DNA of 29,017 bases from a virus: IMG/VR virus record IMGVR_UViG_3300007346_000149, positions 1-29,017 of that record, one strand, 5' to 3'. Numbering within the stretch: the first letter of the stretch is position 1; each line of letters starts with the position of its first letter. The notes under the pieces were generated by a model. It was given only the letters and a program-made list of their open reading frames with translations, searched no databases and was not told the origin of the DNA. Position numbers and translations under genes: made by a program. This document shows positions 19,619 through 27,395 of this stretch, piece after piece.

Positions 19619-20095
19619 GTGCCAAAAATTAGAACTTGGACAGAACAACAATTACGGGATGCTTGCGAATGTAGCATGTCTATCCGTAATGTGCTTAAAG
19701 AACTCAACCTGCAACCTACTGGCGGCAACTACAAAAGCATCAAGAGCCATATCAAGTCGTTTGGTATTGATATTGAGCATTTCACAGGGCAAGGGCACCT
19801 TAAAGGTAAAACCCACACATGGGCACCAAAAAGACCACTGGAAGAAATTCTAGTCAAACACTCCAGTTACACCAACACTAATCATCTCAAGAATCGCCTT
19901 TTCGCTGAAGAAGTTTTCCAGCAGAAGTGCTATCAGTGTGAGCGGGCAGAATGGAACGGGCAACCAATCCCTACCGAATTAGAACACATCAACGGTGTCA
20001 ACACGGACAACCGGCTAGAAAACCTAACTATCCTGTGCCCAAACTGCCACGCTCAAACTGATACCTACCGGGGCAAGAACAAAGGTAAGTGTTAG
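19619..20095 (+). CDS. HNH homing-type endonuclease, 158 aa
   Basis: This is the only plus-strand gene in the window. GTG 19619 follows AAGGAG at five bases. Residues 7-45 look like a helix-turn-helix (TEQQLRDACECSMSIRNVLK, then ELNLQPTGGNYKSIKSHI), a DNA-recognition module seen in freestanding phage HNH nucleases. The nuclease core has C104-x-x-C107, E122-H123 (the metal-binding His), N131 to NLTIL, and C140-P-N-C143-H144, the full zinc-supported HNH layout. There is no intron or split gene around it, so it is a freestanding homing-type element inserted between the tRNA and the sigma gene. Its only neighbour-dependent feature is the overlap of its ribosome site with the tRNA promoter. Confidence 0.9.
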   Translation: MPKIRTWTEQQLRDACECSMSIRNVLKELNLQPTGGNYKSIKSHIKSFGIDIEHFTGQGHLKGKTHTWAPKRPLEEILVKHSSYTNTNHLKNRLFAEEVFQQKCYQCERAEWNGQPIPTELEHINGVNTDNRLENLTILCPNCHAQTDTYRGKNKGKC

Positions 20096-20110
20096 TTATC
20101 TTCAGGAACC

Positions 20111-21034
20111 TCAGTCGTCGTTTTCTTGACTAAACGCCCAAGCAATCCCAGAAGAAGGATGCCGCAACCGGGCAATAGCCTTAGCCTCTAGCTGCCGGAC
20201 ACGCTCACGAGTCAAACCCATCGACTCGCCAATCTCCTGCAACGTCTTCGGAGCACCCTGACCCGCAAGACCATGATGCTTAATCAACACATCATACTCC
20301 CGGTCAGGCAGAATCGACAAAGCCTGCATGATATCGTCAGCGAAACTGCCCTCAATACCTGCGTCCTCTACCGCAATCTGATCCGAATTCACCAACGTGT
20401 CAGCATGCGAAACCATGCTCTCCTCGCTCAACGGAACATCCAAAGACTCCAACTTCGTGTTCTCCATATGACCCCAAATCTCATCCAAATAATCGTCTTC
20501 CCAATCCAGATAATCGGCAATCTCATACATCGAGAAACTGCTACGGCTCGACTCAAACTCCTCAACCACAGCAGCAAGCTTACGCACATCAGCCTCCACA
20601 TGCATAGGCAGACGTATAGCACGGCCCTGGTTCGCTATGGCACGCTGGCAAGCCTGTCGGCACCACCACGTAGCATATGTAGAGAACTTGAACCCACGCT
20701 CAGGATCGAACTTATCTGCCGCACGCATAAGGCCAATCGTGGCCTCCTGAATGAGATCTTCGTACTCCATGCGGGACTGTGAACGTGCGTACTTGGCTGC
20801 AGTGTCCATCGCTAGCCGCAAGTTGTGTGAAACGAACGTGTCCTTGGAGCGCTTACCTTCCCGAACGGCTGCGTTGAGTCGTCGCCTCTCCATGGGATCA
20901 ATGCTGATGCCTTCGATGTGGGATTCGTTGAGAATCCGGTCGGCTTCTAGTCCTTCTTGAATTGCCCGCCCCAACACAATTTCTTCTTCACGGGTAAGAA
21001 TCTTGTGCTTTGAACTGAGAGTGTATCCAGCCAT
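20111..21034 (-). CDS. sigma-70-family RNA polymerase sigma factor, 307 aa
   Basis: The start is ATG 21034, preceded by AAAGG about eight bases upstream. Longer starts lack a ribosome site. Residues about 68-143 are region 2: FVSHNLRLAMDTAAKYARSQ, DLIQEATIGLMRAADKFDPE (core-binding), then FKFSTYATWWCRQACQRAIA, which reads the -10 element. Region 3 follows at about 145-200. Region 4 near the end (TLQEIGESMGLTRERVRQLE) is the helix-turn-helix that reads -35. The protein thus has regions 1.2 to 4 of a group 2-like sigma and is not a short ECF or T4 gp55-type protein. It probably redirects host RNA polymerase to phage promoters. The 160 bases upstream hold no gene. Confidence 0.92.
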   Translation of the reverse strand: MAGYTLSSKHKILTREEEIVLGRAIQEGLEADRILNESHIEGISIDPMERRRLNAAVREGKRSKDTFVSHNLRLAMDTAAKYARSQSRMEYEDLIQEATIGLMRAADKFDPERGFKFSTYATWWCRQACQRAIANQGRAIRLPMHVEADVRKLAAVVEEFESSRSSFSMYEIADYLDWEDDYLDEIWGHMENTKLESLDVPLSEESMVSHADTLVNSDQIAVEDAGIEGSFADDIMQALSILPDREYDVLIKHHGLAGQGAPKTLQEIGESMGLTRERVRQLEAKAIARLRHPSSGIAWAFSQENDD

Positions 21035-21196
21035 ATAGCTGCCTTTCATCTGGGATATACGGTATCTTCTGCGCTTTGCGGAAGATGTCGGAGACTTTAG
21101 CACCGATCAAACGGGGACACAACCCCACATCGCCAAGTTTTGCGAATAATTTTGAAGAAATGCTAGTAAGTCGCCGGTTTTGTAAGTAATACGAGC

Positions 21197-23131
21197 CTAA
21201 AACTCGTAAGTCGGTGACTCAAAAAGTGCCTTCCGTAAAGTCTCGTCACCATACTTCTTGCGGTCGTCGTCAGTCAACTCAATCACTTCATGTTCGCCTT
21301 CTGTATATAGTGTGCCCCATGACTCTCCTCCAAGATCAGGCTCAGTAGAAATGTGTACATCTTTGAGGATCATCTCCATAATTACACCAGCTTCCCTGCA
21401 CATCTCCACAGCTGTTTCCTCAGGGAAACTAAACAAGATCTCATCGTGGATAGGAAGCAAAGCATAGTCCCAATAACCGGCCTCGTACAGCTTCACCATG
21501 GCTCTACCAAGAACATCTCGGGCCGTGGACTGAATGCAGTAGTTGAGGGCAGCGTAGGGCCTCTCAGCGTCTACAGGAAGCTTCCTGCCCGTGTGTGTAA
21601 TAACATAGTTGCGTTTGCCGGTTTTAACAGGATGAGCTAGCTGGTGTGCATAGCGGGTCACGCCCTGATAGGTACTGTCGAACAAGTCGCACACTTTCTG
21701 GGCTTCTTCAACTGAAAGCCCTGATTGTCTAGAAAGTGTCTGGGGACCTGCCCCGTAAACCTTACCGAAGTTAACTGTTTTAGCGATCTTTCTGGTAACT
21801 CCCGTGTTGTCAGCGGTGGTTTGGTGCAGATCGCCACCTTCTTTGAACACCTGCAACATAACAGGGTCTTGGGAAAGCGCAGCTAAAACTCTTAGCTCAA
21901 CTCCAGAGAAGTCGATAGAAGCCATCCGGCATCCTTCTTCTGCGAGGAACATTCGACGTATAACATCACCGCTAGACGGTAGCTGCTGCAACGGAGGGTC
22001 AGTCAAAGACATTCTGCCTGTCCGTGCCTGCAAGCTGTTCATTTTTGGATGGACTCTCAAATTGCTGTCCATACTGGCAAGAGAAGCGATTACGTAACTA
22101 TCTCGCCATTTAGCACTGTTCTTAGCAGCCATAACTGCACGGGCAAGCTCTCCAGCCATACCAGAGTCCTCATCGTCAATAACAGACTGCAAAACCATCT
22201 TATCGACCTTCAGCCCGCCCGAAGCAGTAGTTTCGGTAAGCCGCACCCCCAGCTTAGTCAAAGCCTCAGCTACATCTTTCGTAGCGTTATGGTTTTCGAC
22301 CCCAAACGAACGAACGACATCAATATGGGCCTGCTCTTCAGCATTCATTTGCTCAACAAGCTGCTCGGCATAGCCGACGTCAATACGCAGGCCCCGACGC
22401 TCCATGTCGGCCACAAGCTTCAGAATCTGATGCTCATACCTGACCAAATGGTCCATAGTTTGACGTTTGATCTCCTTACGCAAATGAGGAAACAAACGAG
22501 CCGTCAAAATAACGTCCGTGCCCGCATAGTGAACCAGCGTCGGATGTGCTGCAGGAATGTTTCGCCAACCTTCCTTAACAGACCACTTCTGCTGCTTAAA
22601 CAAATCCTTAAGAGCCTGATCCGAATCAGGAGCACTCTTGTCAACATGATGCGCTGCAAGGTTCTTCAAACCGTGACCTACCCCGCCCTCAACTCGGCTA
22701 CGAGGATCAGCCAAATGCGACAAAATCTTTGTATCGTAAGTTCTATCTAAAAGTTCGATAGCGTCAACGTGATCGTGGCGATCCAGTCCCAACGCATCGA
22801 AAACGGCGTTATGGGCCAGAAGCCTACAATCGGTCTCGTTCATCACGATATCAATAGATCGCTGAAACCACGGCTCTTTCCAAATAAACACAAACGCTTC
22901 ATCCTGATCTCCCCACTGAATACTCTTAATCTCCCAAGTTGTGGAGAAAATATCAAGGCCCGTGGCCTCAATGTCGTATGCAAGAGGACGCTGCTTACTG
23001 AACAGCCAGTCTCTGAAATTAGCGAAATCGTCGTCAGACCTTACCAGCGTGACGTTACCGATAGATGTATCAGCTACATACGTCTCATGCAGCCAGTCAT
23101 CAAACAAAGTAAGGGAGGTGTCTTCACTCAT
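21197..23131 (-). CDS. polA: DNA polymerase I, family A, with 3'-5' exonuclease
   Basis: This 644-residue replicative polymerase has a proofreading domain (DIEATGL with D53, E55; NAVFD 108-112; YAGTD 202-206), so exonuclease is probably active. No 5'-3' nuclease domain is present, as usual for phages. The polymerase has motif A DFSGVELRVLA (about 407), motif B R447 to Y459 (RKIAKTVNFGKVYG, with Phe at the E. coli 762 position, F455) and motif C LPIHDEI (about 559-565). ATG 23131 overlaps the GuaB-like stop in the ATGA pattern. It is probably co-transcribed with GuaB and the exonuclease. Confidence 0.96.
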   Translation of the reverse strand: MSEDTSLTLFDDWLHETYVADTSIGNVTLVRSDDDFANFRDWLFSKQRPLAYDIEATGLDIFSTTWEIKSIQWGDQDEAFVFIWKEPWFQRSIDIVMNETDCRLLAHNAVFDALGLDRHDHVDAIELLDRTYDTKILSHLADPRSRVEGGVGHGLKNLAAHHVDKSAPDSDQALKDLFKQQKWSVKEGWRNIPAAHPTLVHYAGTDVILTARLFPHLRKEIKRQTMDHLVRYEHQILKLVADMERRGLRIDVGYAEQLVEQMNAEEQAHIDVVRSFGVENHNATKDVAEALTKLGVRLTETTASGGLKVDKMVLQSVIDDEDSGMAGELARAVMAAKNSAKWRDSYVIASLASMDSNLRVHPKMNSLQARTGRMSLTDPPLQQLPSSGDVIRRMFLAEEGCRMASIDFSGVELRVLAALSQDPVMLQVFKEGGDLHQTTADNTGVTRKIAKTVNFGKVYGAGPQTLSRQSGLSVEEAQKVCDLFDSTYQGVTRYAHQLAHPVKTGKRNYVITHTGRKLPVDAERPYAALNYCIQSTARDVLGRAMVKLYEAGYWDYALLPIHDEILFSFPEETAVEMCREAGVIMEMILKDVHISTEPDLGGESWGTLYTEGEHEVIELTDDDRKKYGDETLRKALFESPTYEF

Positions 23132-24150
23132 GCCACAATCATATCGTGCGGAGCGGACTCACGCAAGGAGGCGTTGGAAACTTTCATAAACGTAGCGTTG
23201 TTATGAAGCTCAAGAATGTTCTTCGCTCCCACATAGCTGCAAGTAGACTTAATGCCTCGCTCCAACCCTTCAACGATGGATTCAACGCTGCCCTTGTAGT
23301 CAACGTAGCCTGACACGCCCTCGGGGTAGTCAGAGCCTGCGGCTGTTGAAGCCATACCACGGTAAGCCTTTACCTTCTTGCCGTCAACTTCCATGATCTC
23401 GCCTGGGGCCTCGTCGGTGCCTGCAAACATGTTGCCAATCATGACGGCATCCGCTCCAGCACCGAGCGCCTTAGCAGCGTCGCCTGGAGTCTTAATACCG
23501 CCATCAGCAATAATCTGCACATCATAGGCGTCGGCGGCTTCAGCACAATCAGCAATAGCAGTTAGCTGCGGAACGCCAACACCTGTTACAACCCTGGTCG
23601 AGCAAGCACCGCCCGGACCGATACCGACCTTAACGACATTAGCACCAGCTTCAGCAAAGTCAGCAACACCCTGACCGGTAGCAACATTACCACCGACAAT
23701 CGTCACTTCGTGATCAAACTGATCCTTAATGTAGTGGATAGCGTCCAATGCGTGAGCGCTGTGGCCGTGGGCAATATCTAGGACAACGATCTTAGTTCGC
23801 CAATTGTTGACCTCTCTAATTACCGTATCAAGGTCGTCGTTGACGCCAAACGCTACAGCAGTGCGGTTAGTTCTACCTGCCACACAACCAAATCGGGACG
23901 CTAGCGGATCCATAGTCTTCAGAGGGATGTTGCGGTGAATTACACCGAAACCTCCCAAACGATCCAAAGCTCCAGCCATTTCATGCCCGCAAACAGTATC
24001 CATGTTGGCAGCGATTATAGGAATCCGCATATCAACATGGCCTAAACGAGTAGACAAATCTACGTCTGACCGGCTACGAACTTCCGAATACCGAGGAACA
24101 ATAAGGACATCTTCGAAAGAAAGTCCTTCAGTTTCAGTCATCTTCAACAT
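23128..24150 (-). CDS. guaB: IMP dehydrogenase/GMP reductase family enzyme lacking CBS domains
   Basis: This 340-residue TIM-barrel enzyme has [15 protein letters not shown] at the N-terminus, the catalytic loop [11 protein letters not shown] with C183, the [20 protein letters not shown] flavin/phosphate site, and YRGMAS, then EGVSGYV. Catalysis would be NAD-dependent oxidation of IMP to XMP, or NADPH-dependent reduction of GMP. The C-terminal ending LRESAPHDM resembles IMP dehydrogenase, while [10 protein letters not shown] resembles GMP reductase, so the direction is uncertain. The two CBS domains present in cellular GuaB between the barrel halves are absent, as in other phage versions. It sits directly upstream of polA, which fits purine nucleotide supply for replication. 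Confidence 0.92.
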   Translation of the reverse strand: MLKMTETEGLSFEDVLIVPRYSEVRSRSDVDLSTRLGHVDMRIPIIAANMDTVCGHEMAGALDRLGGFGVIHRNIPLKTMDPLASRFGCVAGRTNRTAVAFGVNDDLDTVIREVNNWRTKIVVLDIAHGHSAHALDAIHYIKDQFDHEVTIVGGNVATGQGVADFAEAGANVVKVGIGPGGACSTRVVTGVGVPQLTAIADCAEAADAYDVQIIADGGIKTPGDAAKALGAGADAVMIGNMFAGTDEAPGEIMEVDGKKVKAYRGMASTAAGSDYPEGVSGYVDYKGSVESIVEGLERGIKSTCSYVGAKNILELHNNATFMKVSNASLRESAPHDMIVA

Positions 24151-24367
24151 ATGTTTGCTTCACCTGCTTAAGGTCGTATTCTTCTACAATTGTCCTCCGC
24201 ACGTCTCTGTACTCGCTCTTAGACGAATAGCAGAACGATTCTAAAGTACCCGTACTGTTTGTCAGTACACACAGGTCACTGTCGTAGCAGGCGTACCATG
24301 TCGTGTAGCTACGATCATAATACAGCCTATCGGGCACGGACTCGTAAAGATCTTCTTCAAGTGTCAT
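24134..24367 (-). CDS. Tyr/Asp-rich hypothetical protein, 77 aa
   Basis: The start is ATG 24367, four bases after the exonuclease stop. A longer in-frame form overlaps the exonuclease by over 160 bases and is rejected. The product is rich in Tyr, Asp and Glu (EEDLYESVPDRLYYDRSYTT, then WYACYDSDLCVLT), followed by a charged helical end ([20 protein letters not shown]). Two Cys lie at about 30 and 38. No ribosome site is obvious, so translation probably depends on the upstream gene. It overlaps the GuaB-like gene by 17 bases. The function is unknown. Confidence 0.5.
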   Translation of the reverse strand: MTLEEDLYESVPDRLYYDRSYTTWYACYDSDLCVLTNSTGTLESFCYSSKSEYRDVRRTIVEEYDLKQVKQTYVEDD

Positions 24368-24371
24368 ATTA

Positions 24372-25130
24372 TTACGGGACGATTGAGGGACGTTCGACCT
24401 GTTCAGAAACTCGGGTTCTACTGTACGACTTGCAGTCGTTGCACTGCCACTGCTGATACGTAGCGACCTGGGTGTAACGTACACCTCGCTTTTGTAGCTT
24501 GCTAGAGCCACAAGTCGGGCAGTTATGTCCACCATCATACACGTTAAGGTTCGGGTGGTTCGTCATCCAAGGACGCAACTTCATGTAAACTTTGCGGAGC
24601 AAATCAACATCCTGCTTAGCGTACTTAATCATCAACTTCCAATACTTCATGTCGCCACGCATACAGCCTGCCCAAGTTTCAAACCCTCCCGTAGAAACCT
24701 TACGACCAACACCTAGATGATCGCCCAGATGATCCAGCTTGTTACTGTTGAACATAAAGTACCTACGAGCGGCCTTCAAAGTATCTACAGACTTAACAGG
24801 AGAAGCCGGACCTAAGCCGTGGGCAACAAAACGAGCGTTAGCCTTACGCATATCGAACCTATCGCCGTTGTGTGCGATCACAATATCAGCTTCGTCAAAC
24901 AGTTCCCACAGCTTCTTAACGACAGGGAAATCGTTTTCTGGATCCTTCTTGTAGAAGGAAGGGAAGTCAACAAGAGAAGTCACATGTGTCTTGTTCTCAT
25001 GCTCCCAACGGTACGAAACACAAAGCATATACCATTCCCGCTCGTGCGCAATCACGTTCTGCTCGTACTGTCCCCACACCATACTGAGGTTCGGTGCGGT
25101 CTCGATATCGTAGTATAAGATTTTTGCCAT
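24372..25130 (-). CDS. DnaQ/RNase H-like exonuclease fused to a C-terminal zinc ribbon, 252 aa
   Basis: The start is ATG 25130 (MAKILYYDIET). Longer in-frame starts overlap the upstream gene. D8 and E10 form Exo I, HNGDRFD (D93) is Exo II and YAKQDVDLL (Y170, D174) is Exo III, so a DEDD 3'-5' exonuclease fold is well supported. The last 55 residues add CPTCG (C204, C207) and CNDCKSYSRTR (C230, C233), a zinc ribbon like those in transposase N-termini and single-strand binding factors. The fusion suggests that the ribbon guides the nuclease to a nucleic acid substrate. The phage polymerase has its own proofreading domain, so this enzyme probably serves recombination, host DNA degradation or repair. 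Confidence 0.85.
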   Translation of the reverse strand: MAKILYYDIETAPNLSMVWGQYEQNVIAHEREWYMLCVSYRWEHENKTHVTSLVDFPSFYKKDPENDFPVVKKLWELFDEADIVIAHNGDRFDMRKANARFVAHGLGPASPVKSVDTLKAARRYFMFNSNKLDHLGDHLGVGRKVSTGGFETWAGCMRGDMKYWKLMIKYAKQDVDLLRKVYMKLRPWMTNHPNLNVYDGGHNCPTCGSSKLQKRGVRYTQVATYQQWQCNDCKSYSRTRVSEQVERPSIVP

Positions 25131-25144
25131 TTGAATCACTGCTT

Positions 25145-25405
25145 TCAGTTTAACGCATCTACTTGTGAAAGGCAAGCTCTCAGTCGTTTAATGTCGTCTA
25201 GTTCGTAAAATTTGCTTCCCGCAGAAAAAAACGTTCTCCGGTTCTTTCTTTCTTTTTCCAATATGCCTTCTTGAACAAGTCGATCTAGTGCCCGCCAAAC
25301 ATGCTGATATCTAATTCCTACTTTGTCAGCAATCTGTTGCTGTGTAAGATTAGGGTTCTCTAGCACGGTAACAAGCACTCTCGCATTAACTGTCAGAATC
25401 CTCAT
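25145..25405 (-). CDS. winged-helix DNA-binding protein, 86 aa
   Basis: Residues about 5-60 form a MarR-like winged helix: VNARVLVTVLENPNLTQQQI, then ADKVGIRYQHVWRALDRLVQ, then GILEKERKNRRTFF as the wing. The C-terminus is helical and could dimerise (DDIKRLRACLSQVDAL). ATG 25405 overlaps the upstream gene by 20 bases, so translation is coupled. It is probably a small phage transcription regulator, and its place at the head of the replication operon fits control of that operon. The operator is not identified. Confidence 0.75.
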   Translation of the reverse strand: MRILTVNARVLVTVLENPNLTQQQIADKVGIRYQHVWRALDRLVQEGILEKERKNRRTFFSAGSKFYELDDIKRLRACLSQVDALN

Positions 25406-25901
25406 CGAAAGTCACAGACTCCATAACGGACAAAGAAATGTCCATCTCGGCCAACTTACCCTCAAGAAACGCTGTCTTCTCCAAAGCAACATCAAGCTTA
25501 GCAAACGTGTCAGCAAGAACACTAGTCAGGTAGATAATCTTCTCATCAGTGGTCGGGATAGCACTCATCTTCTCAAGCACCGTAAACTCGGTCACATCAT
25601 ATTCTTCAACCTTTGAAGCAACAAACCTGCGGTACCCGCTGAGTAGCTTAGAGGTTCCCAGATCTGCGTCAGCAAGGCTAATCAGGAGACTCTCAAAGTC
25701 TCTACCGATCGTAAGTGTTGCGCCATCACGATTAACGTAGCCACGATCAATAAGCGGACGCAAAGCAGTATGGACCCATTTCTCATCGGTCCTGAACACG
25801 CCGTTCTTATTAATCAGCAAATCTAAAGCACGGGTAACATCATCAGATCCTTGCTTACGGATCTGGTTGCTAACCGCTTCAGTTACTGTCTTCTTATCCA
25901 T
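25386..25901 (-). CDS. hypothetical helical protein with possible wing-helix N-terminus, 171 aa, leaderless
   Basis: This is the first gene of the replication operon. Its ATG (25901) has no ribosome site and lies six bases after the -10 of a strong promoter. Residues 10-70 are helical with a wing-like turn (TRALDLLINKNGVFRTDEKW, then HTALRPLIDRGYVNRDGATL), similar in style to the winged-helix protein that follows. Residues 95-160 are a long helical or coiled-coil segment (IIYLTSVLADTFAKLDVALE). The end is acidic. It is probably a DNA-binding dimer. No family is recognised. Confidence 0.6.
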   Translation of the reverse strand: MDKKTVTEAVSNQIRKQGSDDVTRALDLLINKNGVFRTDEKWVHTALRPLIDRGYVNRDGATLTIGRDFESLLISLADADLGTSKLLSGYRRFVASKVEEYDVTEFTVLEKMSAIPTTDEKIIYLTSVLADTFAKLDVALEKTAFLEGKLAEMDISLSVMESVTFDEDSDS

Positions 25902-25907
25902 GTCGCT

Positions 25908-25936
25908 ATTCTATAGTGGTTATAATCGACTGTCAA
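25908..25936 (-). promoter_or_regulatory. sigma-70 promoter with leaderless geometry
   Basis: On the minus strand TTGACA (plus 25931-25936), 17 bp, TAGAAT (plus 25908-25913). Exactly six bases lie between the -10 box and ATG 25901, so +1 is expected at the A of the start codon. The geometry is the same as at 3894-3922, and no ribosome site is present. Confidence 0.7.
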
Positions 25937-25938
25937 GG

Positions 25939-26298
25939 CTACCGTTTGCCGCCAAAATATTCGACGCCGTGGCCATTTGAAATGATGTCAGCATTCAGAC
26001 AACTAGTCATATCTTCGTCGTTGTAAATATACCCTAAAATGCGACCATACTTTCCGCTACCGTCTTTCATCGTGCGGATATAGATTTCGTCGCTTTCGCT
26101 CAGCCAGTTCGACACATAGTCTTTAGCTGCTAGTCCTAGCGCTTTTTCTTCTAGATCTCTGGTTCTAGATTCGGGAGCGTTGACCCCGTGCAGCCGAACT
26201 CTTACTTTGTGGAAAACGTCAAAACCCAAGTCAATAATTAGATCAACGGTATCACCGTCAACTACTCTGTCAAGCTCGGCTTTGTAAAAGAATCGCAC
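25939..26298 (-). CDS. staphylococcal-nuclease-like (thermonuclease) protein, 119 aa
   Basis: This is a calcium-dependent SNase-type nuclease: VVDGDTVDL (12-20), VRLHGVNAPES with R35 and E43, and KYGRILGY with R86. These three residues match the catalytic Arg, Glu and Arg of staphylococcal nuclease almost position for position. There is no signal peptide, so it would act inside the infected cell, for example on host nucleic acid. The start is a GTG at 26298. The ribosome site is weak (AGGG about 12 bases upstream). The gene ends just before the leaderless promoter of the replication operon. Confidence 0.9.
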   Translation of the reverse strand: MRFFYKAELDRVVDGDTVDLIIDLGFDVFHKVRVRLHGVNAPESRTRDLEEKALGLAAKDYVSNWLSESDEIYIRTMKDGSGKYGRILGYIYNDEDMTSCLNADIISNGHGVEYFGGKR

Positions 26299-26323
26299 TA
26301 TTCGTTTATTCCCTAGTAGCTGT

Positions 26324-26572
26324 TCAGCGGAACAAGGTGTCCCAAGTAATCTTGTCTACAATACCCGTACACTGAAGGCCGCTCTTTGACTGAAAAGCAG
26401 CGACAGCCTCCAGAGTCCTTCGACCATACCAGCCGTCCGCCTTAATACCCAAAACGTTCTGAACAGGACGCACAACATCCGATCTCAGGTTCTCATGCAA
26501 AGCACGGCCTGGAAAAGCCGGGGGCGCCGGTTTAGCAGGCGCAGTTTTTTTAACAGCTTTCTTTCTAGCCAT
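26324..26572 (-). CDS. peptidoglycan-binding (PG_binding_1) protein, 82 aa
   Basis: The start is ATG 26572, with GGAG at about seven bases. An in-frame Met further upstream lacks a ribosome site. Residues 1-25 are a basic, Pro/Ala-rich linker (MARKKAVKKTAPAKPAPPAF). From about 35 to the end there is a PG_binding_1 domain (VVRPVQNVLGIKADGWYGRR, then TLEAVAAFQSKSGLQCTGIV), which binds cell wall peptide. No catalytic domain is attached, so it could be an accessory wall-binding subunit or an isolated module. It lies between the lytic transglycosylase and the SNase-like gene, fitting a lysis or entry cassette. An extended -10 promoter precedes it. Confidence 0.85.
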   Translation of the reverse strand: MARKKAVKKTAPAKPAPPAFPGRALHENLRSDVVRPVQNVLGIKADGWYGRRTLEAVAAFQSKSGLQCTGIVDKITWDTLFR

Positions 26573-26600
26573 GACACACTCCAAAATAGACTACACAAGT

Positions 26601-26609
26601 ATTATAACA
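26601..26609 (-). promoter_or_regulatory. extended -10 promoter element
   Basis: TGT-TATAAT on the minus strand (plus 26601-26609), with no good -35. The leader of about 25 bases carries GGAG before ATG 26572. The 12-base core equals that at 7732-7740. Confidence 0.5.
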
Positions 26610-26611
26610 CA

Positions 26612-27340
26612 TTACCCGCACCAGCTGCCACTCATATGCCAAGGTTGCCACTTGCAGCCAGCCCAACTAGCAGCCGAATCAGCAATGTACTTGGCTTGCA
26701 CCAGATTAGTGTATGGGTCAAGCAAATCTTCACGAGTGATACCAAGACCAGTCAACCGGCTTCCGTGTGCGGCCCAGTTGATCTGAGTCAAACCATAATC
26801 TCTCGTAGGGCTAATAGCCCCTGGCCGACAAGTAGACTCCTTGTACATGATCCGCCCGAGTTTCGGCAGGTCTTCTTCAGCCCAACCTGCAGAACGGGCC
26901 ACATCCCACCATTCAGTGCACTGCGGAGTAGGGTTTGCGTTTGAAGATGCTCCTGAACTTACAGCCGGAGCGTCAGGAACGTTATCGGTACTCCAACCCA
27001 TACCCTCTAACAGTTCAATATGGACGGATTGAGTTTGAGGACCGTACTGACCGTCTGCCGTGACCCCCAAGATGTCCTGTAGGGCTTCTACGTTATCTCC
27101 GCTTCCCCACGCATATTCATCTAGCACAACTTCAATAACTGGCTGTAAAGCGGTCAAATCGACGGGCGCTACAGACGAATAGTCTTCAACTCGGCGTGGT
27201 GTAGGTGAAGGCTCTTCAGCTTCTTCAACCATGACAACAGACAGTGCCTGCGGCTCAGGATCATTAATATCTAACGGGTCATCGGCAGCACACCCTGAAA
27301 GCAGTAGCGCTGCGACAAGGGTAAGTGTTTTGGGAAACAT
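26612..27340 (-). CDS. lipoprotein with PG-binding-like and lytic transglycosylase domains, 242 aa
   Basis: ATG 27340 follows AAAGGAG. Residues 1-17 are a lipoprotein signal (LVAALLLSGC, lipid attachment at C17). A Pro/Glu-rich linker follows, then a PG_binding-like repeat (about 82-114, VEALQDILGVTADGQYGPQT). From about 141 to the end lies a lysozyme-like or SLT-type domain with E168 (MYKESTCR), YGLTQIN (182-188) and an AASWAGCKWQPWH end. Glu168 is the likely catalytic acid. Cys 141, 171, 229 and 241 may form disulfides, fitting an exported enzyme. It would cleave peptidoglycan from the outer face of the inner membrane or in the cell wall. It is probably the phage endolysin or a lysis-assisting lipoprotein. 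Confidence 0.85.
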   Translation of the reverse strand: MFPKTLTLVAALLLSGCAADDPLDINDPEPQALSVVMVEEAEEPSPTPRRVEDYSSVAPVDLTALQPVIEVVLDEYAWGSGDNVEALQDILGVTADGQYGPQTQSVHIELLEGMGWSTDNVPDAPAVSSGASSNANPTPQCTEWWDVARSAGWAEEDLPKLGRIMYKESTCRPGAISPTRDYGLTQINWAAHGSRLTGLGITREDLLDPYTNLVQAKYIADSAASWAGCKWQPWHMSGSWCG

Positions 27341-27361
27341 ATGTAGCTCCTTTGATTGCTT

Positions 27362-27395
27362 CCAATATTGTATTGCATATTGGTTACGGAAGCAA
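27362..27395 (-). promoter_or_regulatory. promoter with overlapping inverted repeat (possible operator)
   Basis: On the minus strand TTGCTT (plus 27390-27395), 17 bp, TACAAT (plus 27367-27372). An inverted repeat CCAATAT (27362-27368), eight bases, ATATTGG (27377-27383) covers the -10 box and the spacer, the arrangement expected for a repressor operator. It precedes the lipoprotein lysin, whose timing would plausibly be controlled. Confidence 0.45.
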
